Origin: Clostridia bacterium
Lineage (GTDB): Bacteria > Bacillota_A > Clostridia > Oscillospirales > CAG-272
Length of the DNA stretch: 12,653 bases
Assembly (NCBI GenBank): GCA_017462145.1
Contig: JAFTRT010000218.1
Coordinates: forward strand, 1-12,653
Reading direction: 5' to 3'
The position numbers and the translations under genes are program-made. The notes under the pieces are model-generated. The model was not told the origin of the DNA. It saw nothing but the letters and a program-made list of their open reading frames with translations, and made no database searches. Of this stretch, positions 6,852 through 12,653 are shown piece by piece (positions within the stretch are counted from its first letter, which is position 1; the number at the start of each line of letters is the position of its first letter).

Positions 6852-9800
6852 TCAACCAATCCGACCGATTGCAATGGCGATCTTACCGGCATCACCGGCG
6901 ATCTCGACAACCGTATCGGGGGTTTCCACCGAGCCAAGCTCGGCGAGGGTTTCACCGCAAATGAAATCCAGCCAATCGGCAGGAGCCTCACCCTCGGTCA
7001 CGCAAATACGGATCCGATCGGTAATGGCACAGCCGATCTGCTTACGGGCATCCTGAATATTACGAACGATCTCACGGGCGATACCTTCAGCCCGAAGCTC
7101 GTCGGTAATGGTCAAATCCAGAGAAACGATCATCTGCTTTTGGCTGGCCACGAACAAGCCGTCCTTGGCGATATAAGAAACCAAAATAATAGCAGGATCA
7201 AAGGCCTCCTCTGCCCCGTTCACAGTCACGTAAGCGGCATCCTCCGCCATGCGGAACTGCCCCGTCTTGACCGCTCTGACCAAATCGGAAATGCGGTTGG
7301 GATAGCGTGCACGGATCTCGTTGAAGTTGGGTGCGTAAACAATCTTGGCAATGTTCTCCACATCGTCAATCAAGGTCACGCTCTTCACGTTCAGCTCATC
7401 GGCGATCACGTCGGTAAACTCACGGATGCACGACAGCTTGGTGCGATCGGACATCGCCAGCTGCATGGAGCTGAGCGGCTGTCTGTTCTTCACACGGTTC
7501 TTATTTCGAATGGAACGTGCCAGCGTGATGGCATCCTGAACCAACGCCACGCTCTCCACCAGCTCGTCGTTCCGATACTGCTCGGGGATCTCGGGCCAAT
7601 CGGCCAAATGAACCGACAGCTCATCGGTCAACAGCTTGTAGATCTTCTCTGCCAAAATGGGTGCAACGGGAGCAAAGAGCTTGGCCGTGTTCACCAGCAC
7701 ATAGTACAGAGTCTCATAAGCGTTCTTCTTGTCCTCGGTCATACCCGATGCCCAGAAGCGTCTTCTGGAACGGCGGATGTACCAGTTGGTCACGCCGTCC
7801 ACCAGCTCCAACAGGCTGTCCACGTAGCGGTCGATCTGATAGGCCTCCATGTGGGCGCTGATGGTCTTCTCGGTGGTGTAAAGCTTCGCCAGTACCCACT
7901 TGTCAAGCTGATTGTCGCTTTCGGGGCACTTGACAGGATCTCCTCGGAAACCGTCAATGTTGGCATAGGAAACAAAGAAATTGCAAGCATTCCAGTAGGG
8001 CAAAATGAGCTGCTGGAAGGAATCCAAAATACCGTTGTCGTCGAACATCAAGTCCCCGATGAGCATGGCACTGGTCTGATAGAGATACAGGCGAAGCGAG
8101 TCGGTTCCAAACTTCTGCATCAGCTCCATGGGGTCGGTGTAGTTTTTGGAGGACTTGGACAGCTTCTTTCCGTCCTTGGCCAAAATGGTGCCGTGCACCA
8201 CGCAATTCTTAAAGGTGGGCTTGTCGAACAGGGCGACGGACAGCACGTGGAGATAGTAGAACCAGCAACGGATCTGTCCCGTATATTCTACGATAAAGTC
8301 ACAGGGGAAATGGCTTTCAAACCAATCCTTGTTTTCAAAGGGATAGTGCTTCTGTGCAAAGGGCACGCTTCCGCTCTCAAACCAGCAGTCCAATACCTCG
8401 GGAATGCGAACCATGGCGCCGCCGCACTTGGGACACTTGTAGGTGACCTGATCCATAAACTGACGGTGCAGGTCGGTCAAACGAATGCCCGACTTCTCGT
8501 AGATCTCCTCTACGCTTCCCAACACCTCTTGATGTCCGCAGGACTCGTTGTCACAGTTCCAAATCGGAATGGGGGTACTCCAATAGCGATTACGGGAAAT
8601 ATTCCAGTCCCGTGCACCCTCCAGCCAGTTGCCAAAGCGGCCATGCTTGACGGTCTCGGGAACCCAGTTGATCTCCTCATTGGTCTCAATGAGACGGTTC
8701 TTGATCTTGCCAATATCGAAATAGTATGCATCCATGGCCTTGTAGATCAACGGACGCTTACATCTCCAGCAGTGAGGATAGTTATGCTCGATGGTACCGT
8801 CAGCCACCGCCTTGCCCTGCTCATACAGGAAGCGGATGACAATGGGATTCATCTCGATGACCGTCTTTTCGCCCTGCAAGGGATAAAAGTCGGTGATCTC
8901 CTCGGTAAAGCGACCCTTGGCATCCACGGGATTGACCAGCGGAATTCCATTGTTCTTGCAGGTCCAGTAGTCGTCCTCACCGAATGCGGGAGCGGTATGC
9001 ACGATACCAACACCCTCGTCCGCACCGACGTAATCCGCCGATACCACACGGAACGCCCCCTTCTCCGCAAGCTCTGCAAAATAGGGGAACAGGGGCTCGT
9101 AACGCTGACCCAACAGATCAGCACCCACGCACTCCTTGACGATCACAGGCTCTGCACCGAATACGTTCTTAAAGTTGGGCAGCGTGTCCTTACCCGCCAC
9201 GTAGATCTCCTCACCGACCTCAACGTAGGCATAGGTCAGCTTTTCGCCAACGGCCAGACAGAGGTTGGAGGGCAAAGTCCACGGCGTGGTGGTCCATGCC
9301 AAGAAATACACCGGCTTGCCGGCCTCGGTCAGGGAAGTCTTAAACTTCACGGCGATCCAGCGATCCTGACGGGGACGGGTGGAGTCGGATTCACGGGTGT
9401 CCGAAATGGAGAGCGAGGTCTCACAGTGGGTACAATAGGGAGTGACTCTGTAATCCTTGTAGATCAGACCCTTGTCATAGCAGGTCTTGAACGCCCACAT
9501 CACGCTCTCCATAAAGGAGGGATTCATGGTCTTGTAGGCATTGTCATAATCCACCCAACGAGCCATCTGGTCGATGTATTCTCTCCAAGATTCATTGTTG
9601 TTGGACACGATCTCAAAGCATTTCTCGTTGAAGTGATCGATGCCGATGCTGTTTTCGATCTCGTTCTTGTCGGTGATTCCCATCAGGGTCTCTGCTTGAT
9701 TCTCAATAGGAAGACCGTGACAGTCCCAGCCCCATACACGGGGAACACTGTAGCCCCGCATGGTCCAGTAACGGGCGATCATGTCCTTGATAAAGGAGAC

Positions 9801-9977
9801 CAAAACCGTCCCGTGGTGCGGCTTGCCCGTGGGGAAAGGAGGCCCATCATAAAAGACCACCTCGGGAGCGGGCTTGTTGACCGACTGTTCAAAAATTTGT
9901 TCTTTCTTCCAAAAGCCGCCGATCTCGGAGTGGATCTCAGAAAAATTGGGCTTTGGCGCAAGATCCTGATATTTCAT
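6852..9977 (-). CDS. ileS: Isoleucyl-tRNA synthetase, long (eukaryote-like, type 2) form
   Basis: This enzyme charges tRNA-Ile with isoleucine in the cytoplasm. The 1041-residue product has the class I layout. The first signature region is GPPFPTGKPHHGT (45-57), where HHGT (54-57) replaces HIGH. Next come WGWDCHGLPIE (82-92), the CP1 editing domain with the Thr-rich WTTTPWTLPSNL (228-239) and HTAPAFGEDD (327-336), Cys pairs C403/C406, C475/C480 and C515/C518 that probably bind zinc, and KKLSKS (604-609) in place of KMSKS. The anticodon-binding domain and a long C-terminal extension (about 650-1041) follow. The length and sequence style match the eukaryote-like IleRS class, members of which are associated with low mupirocin sensitivity. 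Resistance is not shown here. ATG 9977-9975 has GAGAGG about 10 nt upstream. The gene follows rplQ but has its own promoter. Confidence 0.96.
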   Translation of the reverse strand: MKYQDLAPKPNFSEIHSEIGGFWKKEQIFEQSVNKPAPEVVFYDGPPFPTGKPHHGTVLVSFIKDMIARYWTMRGYSVPRVWGWDCHGLPIENQAETLMGITDKNEIENSIGIDHFNEKCFEIVSNNNESWREYIDQMARWVDYDNAYKTMNPSFMESVMWAFKTCYDKGLIYKDYRVTPYCTHCETSLSISDTRESDSTRPRQDRWIAVKFKTSLTEAGKPVYFLAWTTTPWTLPSNLCLAVGEKLTYAYVEVGEEIYVAGKDTLPNFKNVFGAEPVIVKECVGADLLGQRYEPLFPYFAELAEKGAFRVVSADYVGADEGVGIVHTAPAFGEDDYWTCKNNGIPLVNPVDAKGRFTEEITDFYPLQGEKTVIEMNPIVIRFLYEQGKAVADGTIEHNYPHCWRCKRPLIYKAMDAYYFDIGKIKNRLIETNEEINWVPETVKHGRFGNWLEGARDWNISRNRYWSTPIPIWNCDNESCGHQEVLGSVEEIYEKSGIRLTDLHRQFMDQVTYKCPKCGGAMVRIPEVLDCWFESGSVPFAQKHYPFENKDWFESHFPCDFIVEYTGQIRCWFYYLHVLSVALFDKPTFKNCVVHGTILAKDGKKLSKSSKNYTDPMELMQKFGTDSLRLYLYQTSAMLIGDLMFDDNGILDSFQQLILPYWNACNFFVSYANIDGFRGDPVKCPESDNQLDKWVLAKLYTTEKTISAHMEAYQIDRYVDSLLELVDGVTNWYIRRSRRRFWASGMTEDKKNAYETLYYVLVNTAKLFAPVAPILAEKIYKLLTDELSVHLADWPEIPEQYRNDELVESVALVQDAITLARSIRNKNRVKNRQPLSSMQLAMSDRTKLSCIREFTDVIADELNVKSVTLIDDVENIAKIVYAPNFNEIRARYPNRISDLVRAVKTGQFRMAEDAAYVTVNGAEEAFDPAIILVSYIAKDGLFVASQKQMIVSLDLTITDELRAEGIAREIVRNIQDARKQIGCAITDRIRICVTEGEAPADWLDFICGETLAELGSVETPDTVVEIAGDAGKIAIAIGRIG

Positions 9978-10009
9978 CCTATAACATCCTCTCTTACAGA
10001 CTGCCCTCC

Positions 10010-10026
10010 TCGGTGTATGTCACCGA
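10010..10026 (-). promoter_or_regulatory. Small stem-loop in the ileS leader
   Basis: A 6-bp stem (TCGGTG with CACCGA, 5-nt loop) lies in the middle of the roughly 90-nt ileS leader, about 30 nt before the start codon. The leader lacks the length, the conserved AGGGTGG-type T-box and a following antiterminator/terminator pair, so it is not a T-box riboswitch. The stem's role is unknown. Confidence 0.4.
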
Positions 10027-10075
10027 ATCCAAGAGCCGCCTGCACAAAAATTGAAGTCTTAAAAATGTTCTAATC

Positions 10076-10104
10076 ATTTTATCACATTTTATCCTGCAAG
10101 TCAA
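10076..10104 (-). promoter_or_regulatory. Promoter of ileS
   Basis: On the minus strand TTGACT (10104-10099), 17 bp and TAAAAT (10081-10076) make a good vegetative promoter, with TG one base before the -10. The predicted start of transcription is near 10069. It lies after the rplQ hairpin, so ileS appears to be transcribed independently of the ribosomal protein operon. Confidence 0.82.
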
Positions 10105-10200
10105 GGCATTATTTGTAACTGTTACGCTCTTTCTTCTTCCAAGCGCATCTTGAAAAGAGGCTCAGACCCAACCAAAATTCTTGCCGGTCTCTTCTCAAAC

Positions 10201-10239
10201 GCACAGAGCCGCAGGCTTTTACAGCCTGCGGCTCTGTGC
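10201..10239 (-). terminator. Hairpin after rplQ, probable end of the alpha operon
   Basis: A perfect 17-bp GC-rich stem (10201-10217 with 10223-10239) with a 5-nt loop starts 29 nt after the rplQ stop. On the minus strand only GTTTG follows, a poor U-tract, so it may end transcription weakly or define a processed 3' end. A second, imperfect stem further on (AGACC 10168-10164 with GGTCT, then a partly paired outer part to about 10152) is followed by CTTTTC and could act as a backup. The rest of 9978-10268 holds the ileS promoter and leader and no gene. Confidence 0.7.
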
Positions 10240-10268
10240 TTGGACATCGGTCCGAGAGAGGAAGCAGC

Positions 10269-10688
10269 TTATTCAGCCGTCTTCTCTTCCTTCTTCTCTT
10301 CCTTTTTGTCCTTCTTATCCTTCTTGGCATCGGAAGGCTTTACGTAGTCGATGAGCTTTACGATGGCCATTTCGGCACCGTCACCTCTGCGGGGACCCAT
10401 TTTGTAGATCTGCGTATATCCACCGTTTCTCTCTGCATACAGAGGAGCCAGTTCGGTGAACACCTTGGTCACCACTTCCTCCTTGGTGATATATGCCAGT
10501 GCAGCGCGGCGGCTTGCAAGCGTATTCTTCTTGCCAAGCGTAATCATCTTTTCAGCCATAGAACGGACTTCCTTTGCTCTGGTGAGCGTCGTCTCTACCT
10601 GTCCGTTTGCCAAAAGTAAGGTAACCATACCGCGAAGCATTGCATTTCTATGAGCGGTAGGTCTGCCAAGTTTTCTAGTTCCGGGCAT
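10269..10688 (-). CDS. rplQ: 50S ribosomal protein L17
   Basis: L17 sits near the peptide exit tunnel of the 50S subunit. The 139-residue product has the unmistakable start [21 protein letters not shown] and the later segment [26 protein letters not shown], covering the whole conserved fold (about 1-116). It then adds a low-complexity tail of about 23 residues (117-139) made almost only of Lys, Glu and Asp, beyond the usual end of the family. ATG 10688-10686 has AAGGAGGG about 7 nt upstream. It is the last gene of the rpsK-rpsD-rpoA-rplQ run, 73 nt after rpoA. Confidence 0.98.
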   Translation of the reverse strand: MPGTRKLGRPTAHRNAMLRGMVTLLLANGQVETTLTRAKEVRSMAEKMITLGKKNTLASRRAALAYITKEEVVTKVFTELAPLYAERNGGYTQIYKMGPRRGDGAEMAIVKLIDYVKPSDAKKDKKDKKEEKKEEKTAE

Positions 10689-10726
10689 TGTCTTTCCCTC
10701 CTTTTCCGTATTTCAAATCATAATTT

Positions 10727-10747
10727 GTCCCAAATCAACCTTGGGAC
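10727..10747 (-). promoter_or_regulatory. Short hairpin between rpoA and rplQ
   Basis: A 7-bp stem (GTCCCAA 10727-10733 with TTGGGAC 10741-10747) and 7-nt loop lie in the 73-nt rpoA-rplQ gap. No T-run follows on the minus strand, so termination is unlikely. It may be an mRNA stability or processing element, or of no importance. Confidence 0.35.
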
Positions 10748-10761
10748 TTGCATCCTTAGGA

Positions 10762-11736
10762 TCAGTCCTCGTCCTTACGCAGGTCGAGACCCAAAGAATG
10801 CAGCTTCTGAATCACTTCTTCCAGCGACTTCTTTCCGAGGTTACGAACCTTGATCATGTCCTCCTCGGTGCGATTCGTCAGATCTTCCACTGTGTCGATG
10901 CCTGCACGCTTCAAGCAGTTGAAGCTACGTACAGACATGTCAAGCTCCTCAATGGTCATCTCAAGAACCTTTTCCTTTTTGGTTTCTTCCCGTTCAACCA
11001 TGATTTCAACATTCTTTGCCTCATCCGAAAGATCGACAAACAAGTTGAGATGCTCGTTGAGAATCTTGGCGCCGAAAGAAATCGCTTCTTTTGCGGAAAT
11101 GGTACCGTTGGTCTGAACCTCAAGCGTCAGCTTATCAAAATCGGTGATGTTTCCGACACGGGTGTTCTCCACCACGAAGCTCACGTTATACACGGGCGTA
11201 TAAATGGAGTCGGTGAAGATCGTGCCGATGGGTGCGGAAATATTGGAGCCTCTCATCTGGGCATCCAACTGCTTGTTCCGCTCCTGGGAAACATATCCTC
11301 TTCCCTGGTCGAAGGTCAGTTCCATATAGAACCGATCGTTTTCGCCAACCGTTGCAATGTGGTGGGTGGGATTCAAGATCTCGATATCGCTATCGACCTT
11401 GATATCGCCTGCCGTTACCTCGCACTCACCGACAGCATCGATGATCACGGTCTTGGGGGAATTGCAATGCAGCTTGGCAATGATTCCCTTTACGTTCAAA
11501 ACGATCTCGGTTACATCCTCCTTCACACCGGGGATGGTAGAGAATTCATGGAGCACACCGTCAATCTTGATATTGGTCACTGCATATCCGGGCAGGGAGC
11601 TCAGCATGATTCTGCGAAGGGAGTTGCCCAGGGTAATGCCGAAGCCTCTCTCGAGAGGTTCTACGATAAATTTACCGTTTGTGCCGTCTTCACTCAGGTT
11701 GACTGTGGTGATATTCGGCTTTTCAATCTCGATCAT
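10762..11736 (-). CDS. rpoA: RNA polymerase subunit alpha
   Basis: Alpha dimerises to start assembly of RNA polymerase, and its C-terminal domain binds UP-element DNA and activators. The 324-residue product has the N-terminal assembly domain (about 1-230) with the family segments [28 protein letters not shown] (23-50) and [13 protein letters not shown] (63-75). A flexible linker (about 231-258) is followed by the C-terminal domain with [11 protein letters not shown] (270-280) and VRNLGKKSL (297-305). Arg270 and Asn273 correspond to E. coli Arg265 and Asn268, which contact DNA. I set the start at ATG 11736-11734 (MIEIEKP), the usual beginning. An AGGAGG lies 11 nt upstream, slightly far. The open frame continues upstream to an ATG at 11811, but those 25 residues come from the structured intergenic region and are not alpha-like. 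Confidence 0.98.
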   Translation of the reverse strand: MIEIEKPNITTVNLSEDGTNGKFIVEPLERGFGITLGNSLRRIMLSSLPGYAVTNIKIDGVLHEFSTIPGVKEDVTEIVLNVKGIIAKLHCNSPKTVIIDAVGECEVTAGDIKVDSDIEILNPTHHIATVGENDRFYMELTFDQGRGYVSQERNKQLDAQMRGSNISAPIGTIFTDSIYTPVYNVSFVVENTRVGNITDFDKLTLEVQTNGTISAKEAISFGAKILNEHLNLFVDLSDEAKNVEIMVEREETKKEKVLEMTIEELDMSVRSFNCLKRAGIDTVEDLTNRTEEDMIKVRNLGKKSLEEVIQKLHSLGLDLRKDED

Positions 11737-11780
11737 TCCAAATAATCCTCCTAAATTTTTTTGTTGAGAAAACAACGTGT

Positions 11781-11818
11781 GCGTCTCGGTGTCGCCGTAG
11801 AGCCACACCAAGAGACGC
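11781..11818 (-). promoter_or_regulatory. Stem-loop between rpsD and rpoA (proximal to rpoA)
   Basis: GCGTCTC (11781-11787) pairs with GAGACGC (11812-11818). The stem continues inward as GGTGT (11788-11792) with ACACC (11805-11809), with two bulged A and a 12-nt loop. On the minus strand it is followed by ACACGTTGTTTTC, a weak T-run, so partial termination or RNA processing before rpoA is possible. Confidence 0.6.
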
Positions 11819-11820
11819 CG

Positions 11821-11848
11821 TTCTTATGCCGCTTTCGCCGCATAAGAA
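11821..11848 (-). promoter_or_regulatory. Stem-loop directly after rpsD
   Basis: A 9-bp stem (TTCTTATGC 11821-11829 with GCATAAGAA 11840-11848) and 10-nt loop start nine bases after the rpsD stop. With its neighbour it fills the 121-nt rpsD-rpoA gap. No T-run follows immediately, so it is more likely a stability or processing structure than a terminator. Confidence 0.6.
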
Positions 11849-11857
11849 GGACGTAAA

Positions 11858-12484
11858 TTACTTGGAGTAAAGCTCGACGATCAGCTGCTCGTTGAACTCA
11901 AAGTCGATGTCGTCTCTTGCGGGAAGAGCTACAACCTTTGCGCTCAGTCCTGCCTTGTCAACTGCCAGCCACTTGGGAGCGATCTTGCTGTCCAGAGCCT
12001 CAACCAAAGCCTTGCACTTTGCAGAAGAGCGGAAGTTCTCGCGAACCTTCACCTCGTCGCCGGCTCTTACGATGATGGAAGGAATGTTCACCTTCTTGCC
12101 GTTCAGCTCAAAATGCTCGTGCAGAACCAGCTGGCGAGCTTCCTTGCGGCTTTCAGCCATGCCCATTCTGTAAACAACATTATCCAAACGACGCTCAATG
12201 AGGGTCAGCAGGTTCGCACCTGTCATACCTTCCTTGCGGTCTGCCTCTACGAAGTAGTTCTTAAACTGCTTCTCGAGAACGCCGTAGTATCTCTTGGTCT
12301 TCTGCTTCTCGCGAAGCTGCATACCATACTCTCTCTGCTTCTTGTTCGCTGCGCCGTGCTGTCCGGGAGCGGTGGATCTGCGATCCAGTGCGCACTTGCC
12401 GGAGGTGCATCTGTCGCCCTTCAGGAACAGCTTGGTTCCTTCTCTGCGGCAAAGCTTACATACGGGACCAGTATATCTTGCCAT
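11858..12484 (-). CDS. rpsD: 30S ribosomal protein S4
   Basis: S4 is a primary binder of 16S rRNA that nucleates small-subunit assembly. In several bacteria it also represses its own operon. The 208-residue product starts [16 protein letters not shown] and has the four-cysteine zinc form (Cys9, Cys12, Cys26, Cys31, spacing C-X2-C-X13-C-X4-C). The S4 RNA-binding domain follows (about 97-160: [21 protein letters not shown] through [11 protein letters not shown]). It ends VELYSK, as usual. ATG 12484-12482 has GGAGGT 8 nt upstream, and the gene lies 23 nt after rpsK. The rRNA-binding core is intact and nothing is unusual. Confidence 0.98.
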   Translation of the reverse strand: MARYTGPVCKLCRREGTKLFLKGDRCTSGKCALDRRSTAPGQHGAANKKQREYGMQLREKQKTKRYYGVLEKQFKNYFVEADRKEGMTGANLLTLIERRLDNVVYRMGMAESRKEARQLVLHEHFELNGKKVNIPSIIVRAGDEVKVRENFRSSAKCKALVEALDSKIAPKWLAVDKAGLSAKVVALPARDDIDFEFNEQLIVELYSK

Positions 12485-12507
12485 CTTCTGTTACCTCCTG
12501 TTTTTGA

Positions 12508-12653
12508 TTAAACGCGTCTGCGCTTCGGGGGTCTGCAGCCGTTGTGGGGAACGGTCGTTACGTCCTTGATCATGGTGATCGAAAGACCAACCGTCTCCAG
12601 TGCGCGGATTGCCGACTCACGTCCGGATCCGGGACCCTTCACGTATACCTCTA
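12508..12653 (-). CDS. rpsK: 30S ribosomal protein S11, C-terminal part (cut by window edge)
   Basis: Only the last 47 codons are in the window; the gene continues beyond base 12653. The readable part, [19 protein letters not shown] followed by [19 protein letters not shown] and PPKRRRV, is the highly conserved S11 C-terminus that lines the mRNA path on the 30S platform. The stop is TAA at 12510-12508. The position immediately before rpsD is the standard order rpsM-rpsK-rpsD-rpoA-rplQ. Confidence 0.96.
   Translation of the reverse strand, partial: EVYVKGPGSGRESAIRALETVGLSITMIKDVTTVPHNGCRPPKRRRV

Noticed and set aside
6641..6964. 107-codon plus-strand frame after the aminotransferase
   Set aside because: Its sequence is the translation of the palindromic element (runs of Phe and Lys) and then the antisense of the ileS end. 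It has no ribosome binding site of its own.
7140..10073. Very long open frame (977 codons) on the plus strand opposite ileS
   Set aside because: It is an antisense shadow: it runs exactly across ileS, its protein has no recognisable domain and is rich in His, Gln and Gly, and ileS is unmistakable on the other strand. The same applies to the 792-codon plus-strand frame opposite the transporter genes (2361-4739).
9978..10268. T-box riboswitch upstream of ileS
   Set aside because: The leader after the predicted start is only about 90 nt, and I could not find the AGGGTGG-type T-box sequence or an antiterminator/terminator pair.
11737..11811. Longer RpoA starting at ATG 11811
   Set aside because: The 25 extra residues are translated from the stem-loop region, do not resemble alpha, and would bypass the AGGAGG before the standard MIEIEKP start.
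1..12653. CRISPR arrays, tRNA, rRNA, transposase or phage genes
   Set aside because: I saw no regularly spaced direct repeats, no cloverleaf with a T-loop consensus and no proteins of these kinds. Apart from the palindrome at 6648-6841, there is no sign of mobile DNA.

Overview
The window looks like chromosomal DNA from an anaerobic Gram-positive bacterium of the class Clostridia, probably a gut Oscillospiraceae/Ruminococcaceae-type organism. The clues are the strong AGGAGG-type ribosome binding sites, consensus vegetative promoters, the lipoprotein binding protein of a BMP-type nucleoside transporter, a DUF3343/class V aminotransferase pair, an IleRS of the long (about 1040 aa) type, and the rpsK-rpsD-rpoA-rplQ gene order. 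This placement is inferred from protein style, not from a database search.

Left part (1-5142): a complete minus-strand ABC importer operon, read right to left. A very good promoter (TTGACA, 17 bp, TACAAT) drives the lipoprotein substrate-binding gene. Next comes an 11-bp intergenic hairpin, then the double-domain ATPase and two overlapping or abutting permease genes. A perfect 18-bp terminator hairpin lies at 26-64. The layout matches BMP/Nup-type nucleoside importers.

Middle (5143-6850): a short divergent region, then two overlapping plus-strand genes. These are a 77-aa DUF3343 (putative Se/S carrier-like) protein and a 386-aa class V aminotransferase of the cysteine desulfurase type. Together they look like a small sulfur (or selenium) relay. 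The aminotransferase converges on ileS. The space between them (about 6645-6850) is filled by a composite, nearly symmetric palindrome: a hairpin at each end around a long imperfect inverted repeat. It is the least explained structure in the window.

Right part (6852-12653): all minus strand. The genes are the end of rpsK, then rpsD, rpoA and rplQ (the distal end of the large ribosomal protein/alpha operon), followed by ileS with its own promoter and a short leader without a T-box. The IleRS carries HHGT in place of the class I HIGH motif. The rpsD-rpoA gap holds two stem-loops, and a perfect 17-bp stem follows rplQ.

Most of the window is core genome. I see no phage, transposase, CRISPR array, tRNA or rRNA. 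The points most worth a second look are the composite palindrome at 6648-6841, the DUF3343/aminotransferase pair standing apart from any visible selD or target gene, and the HIGH-motif variant in IleRS.
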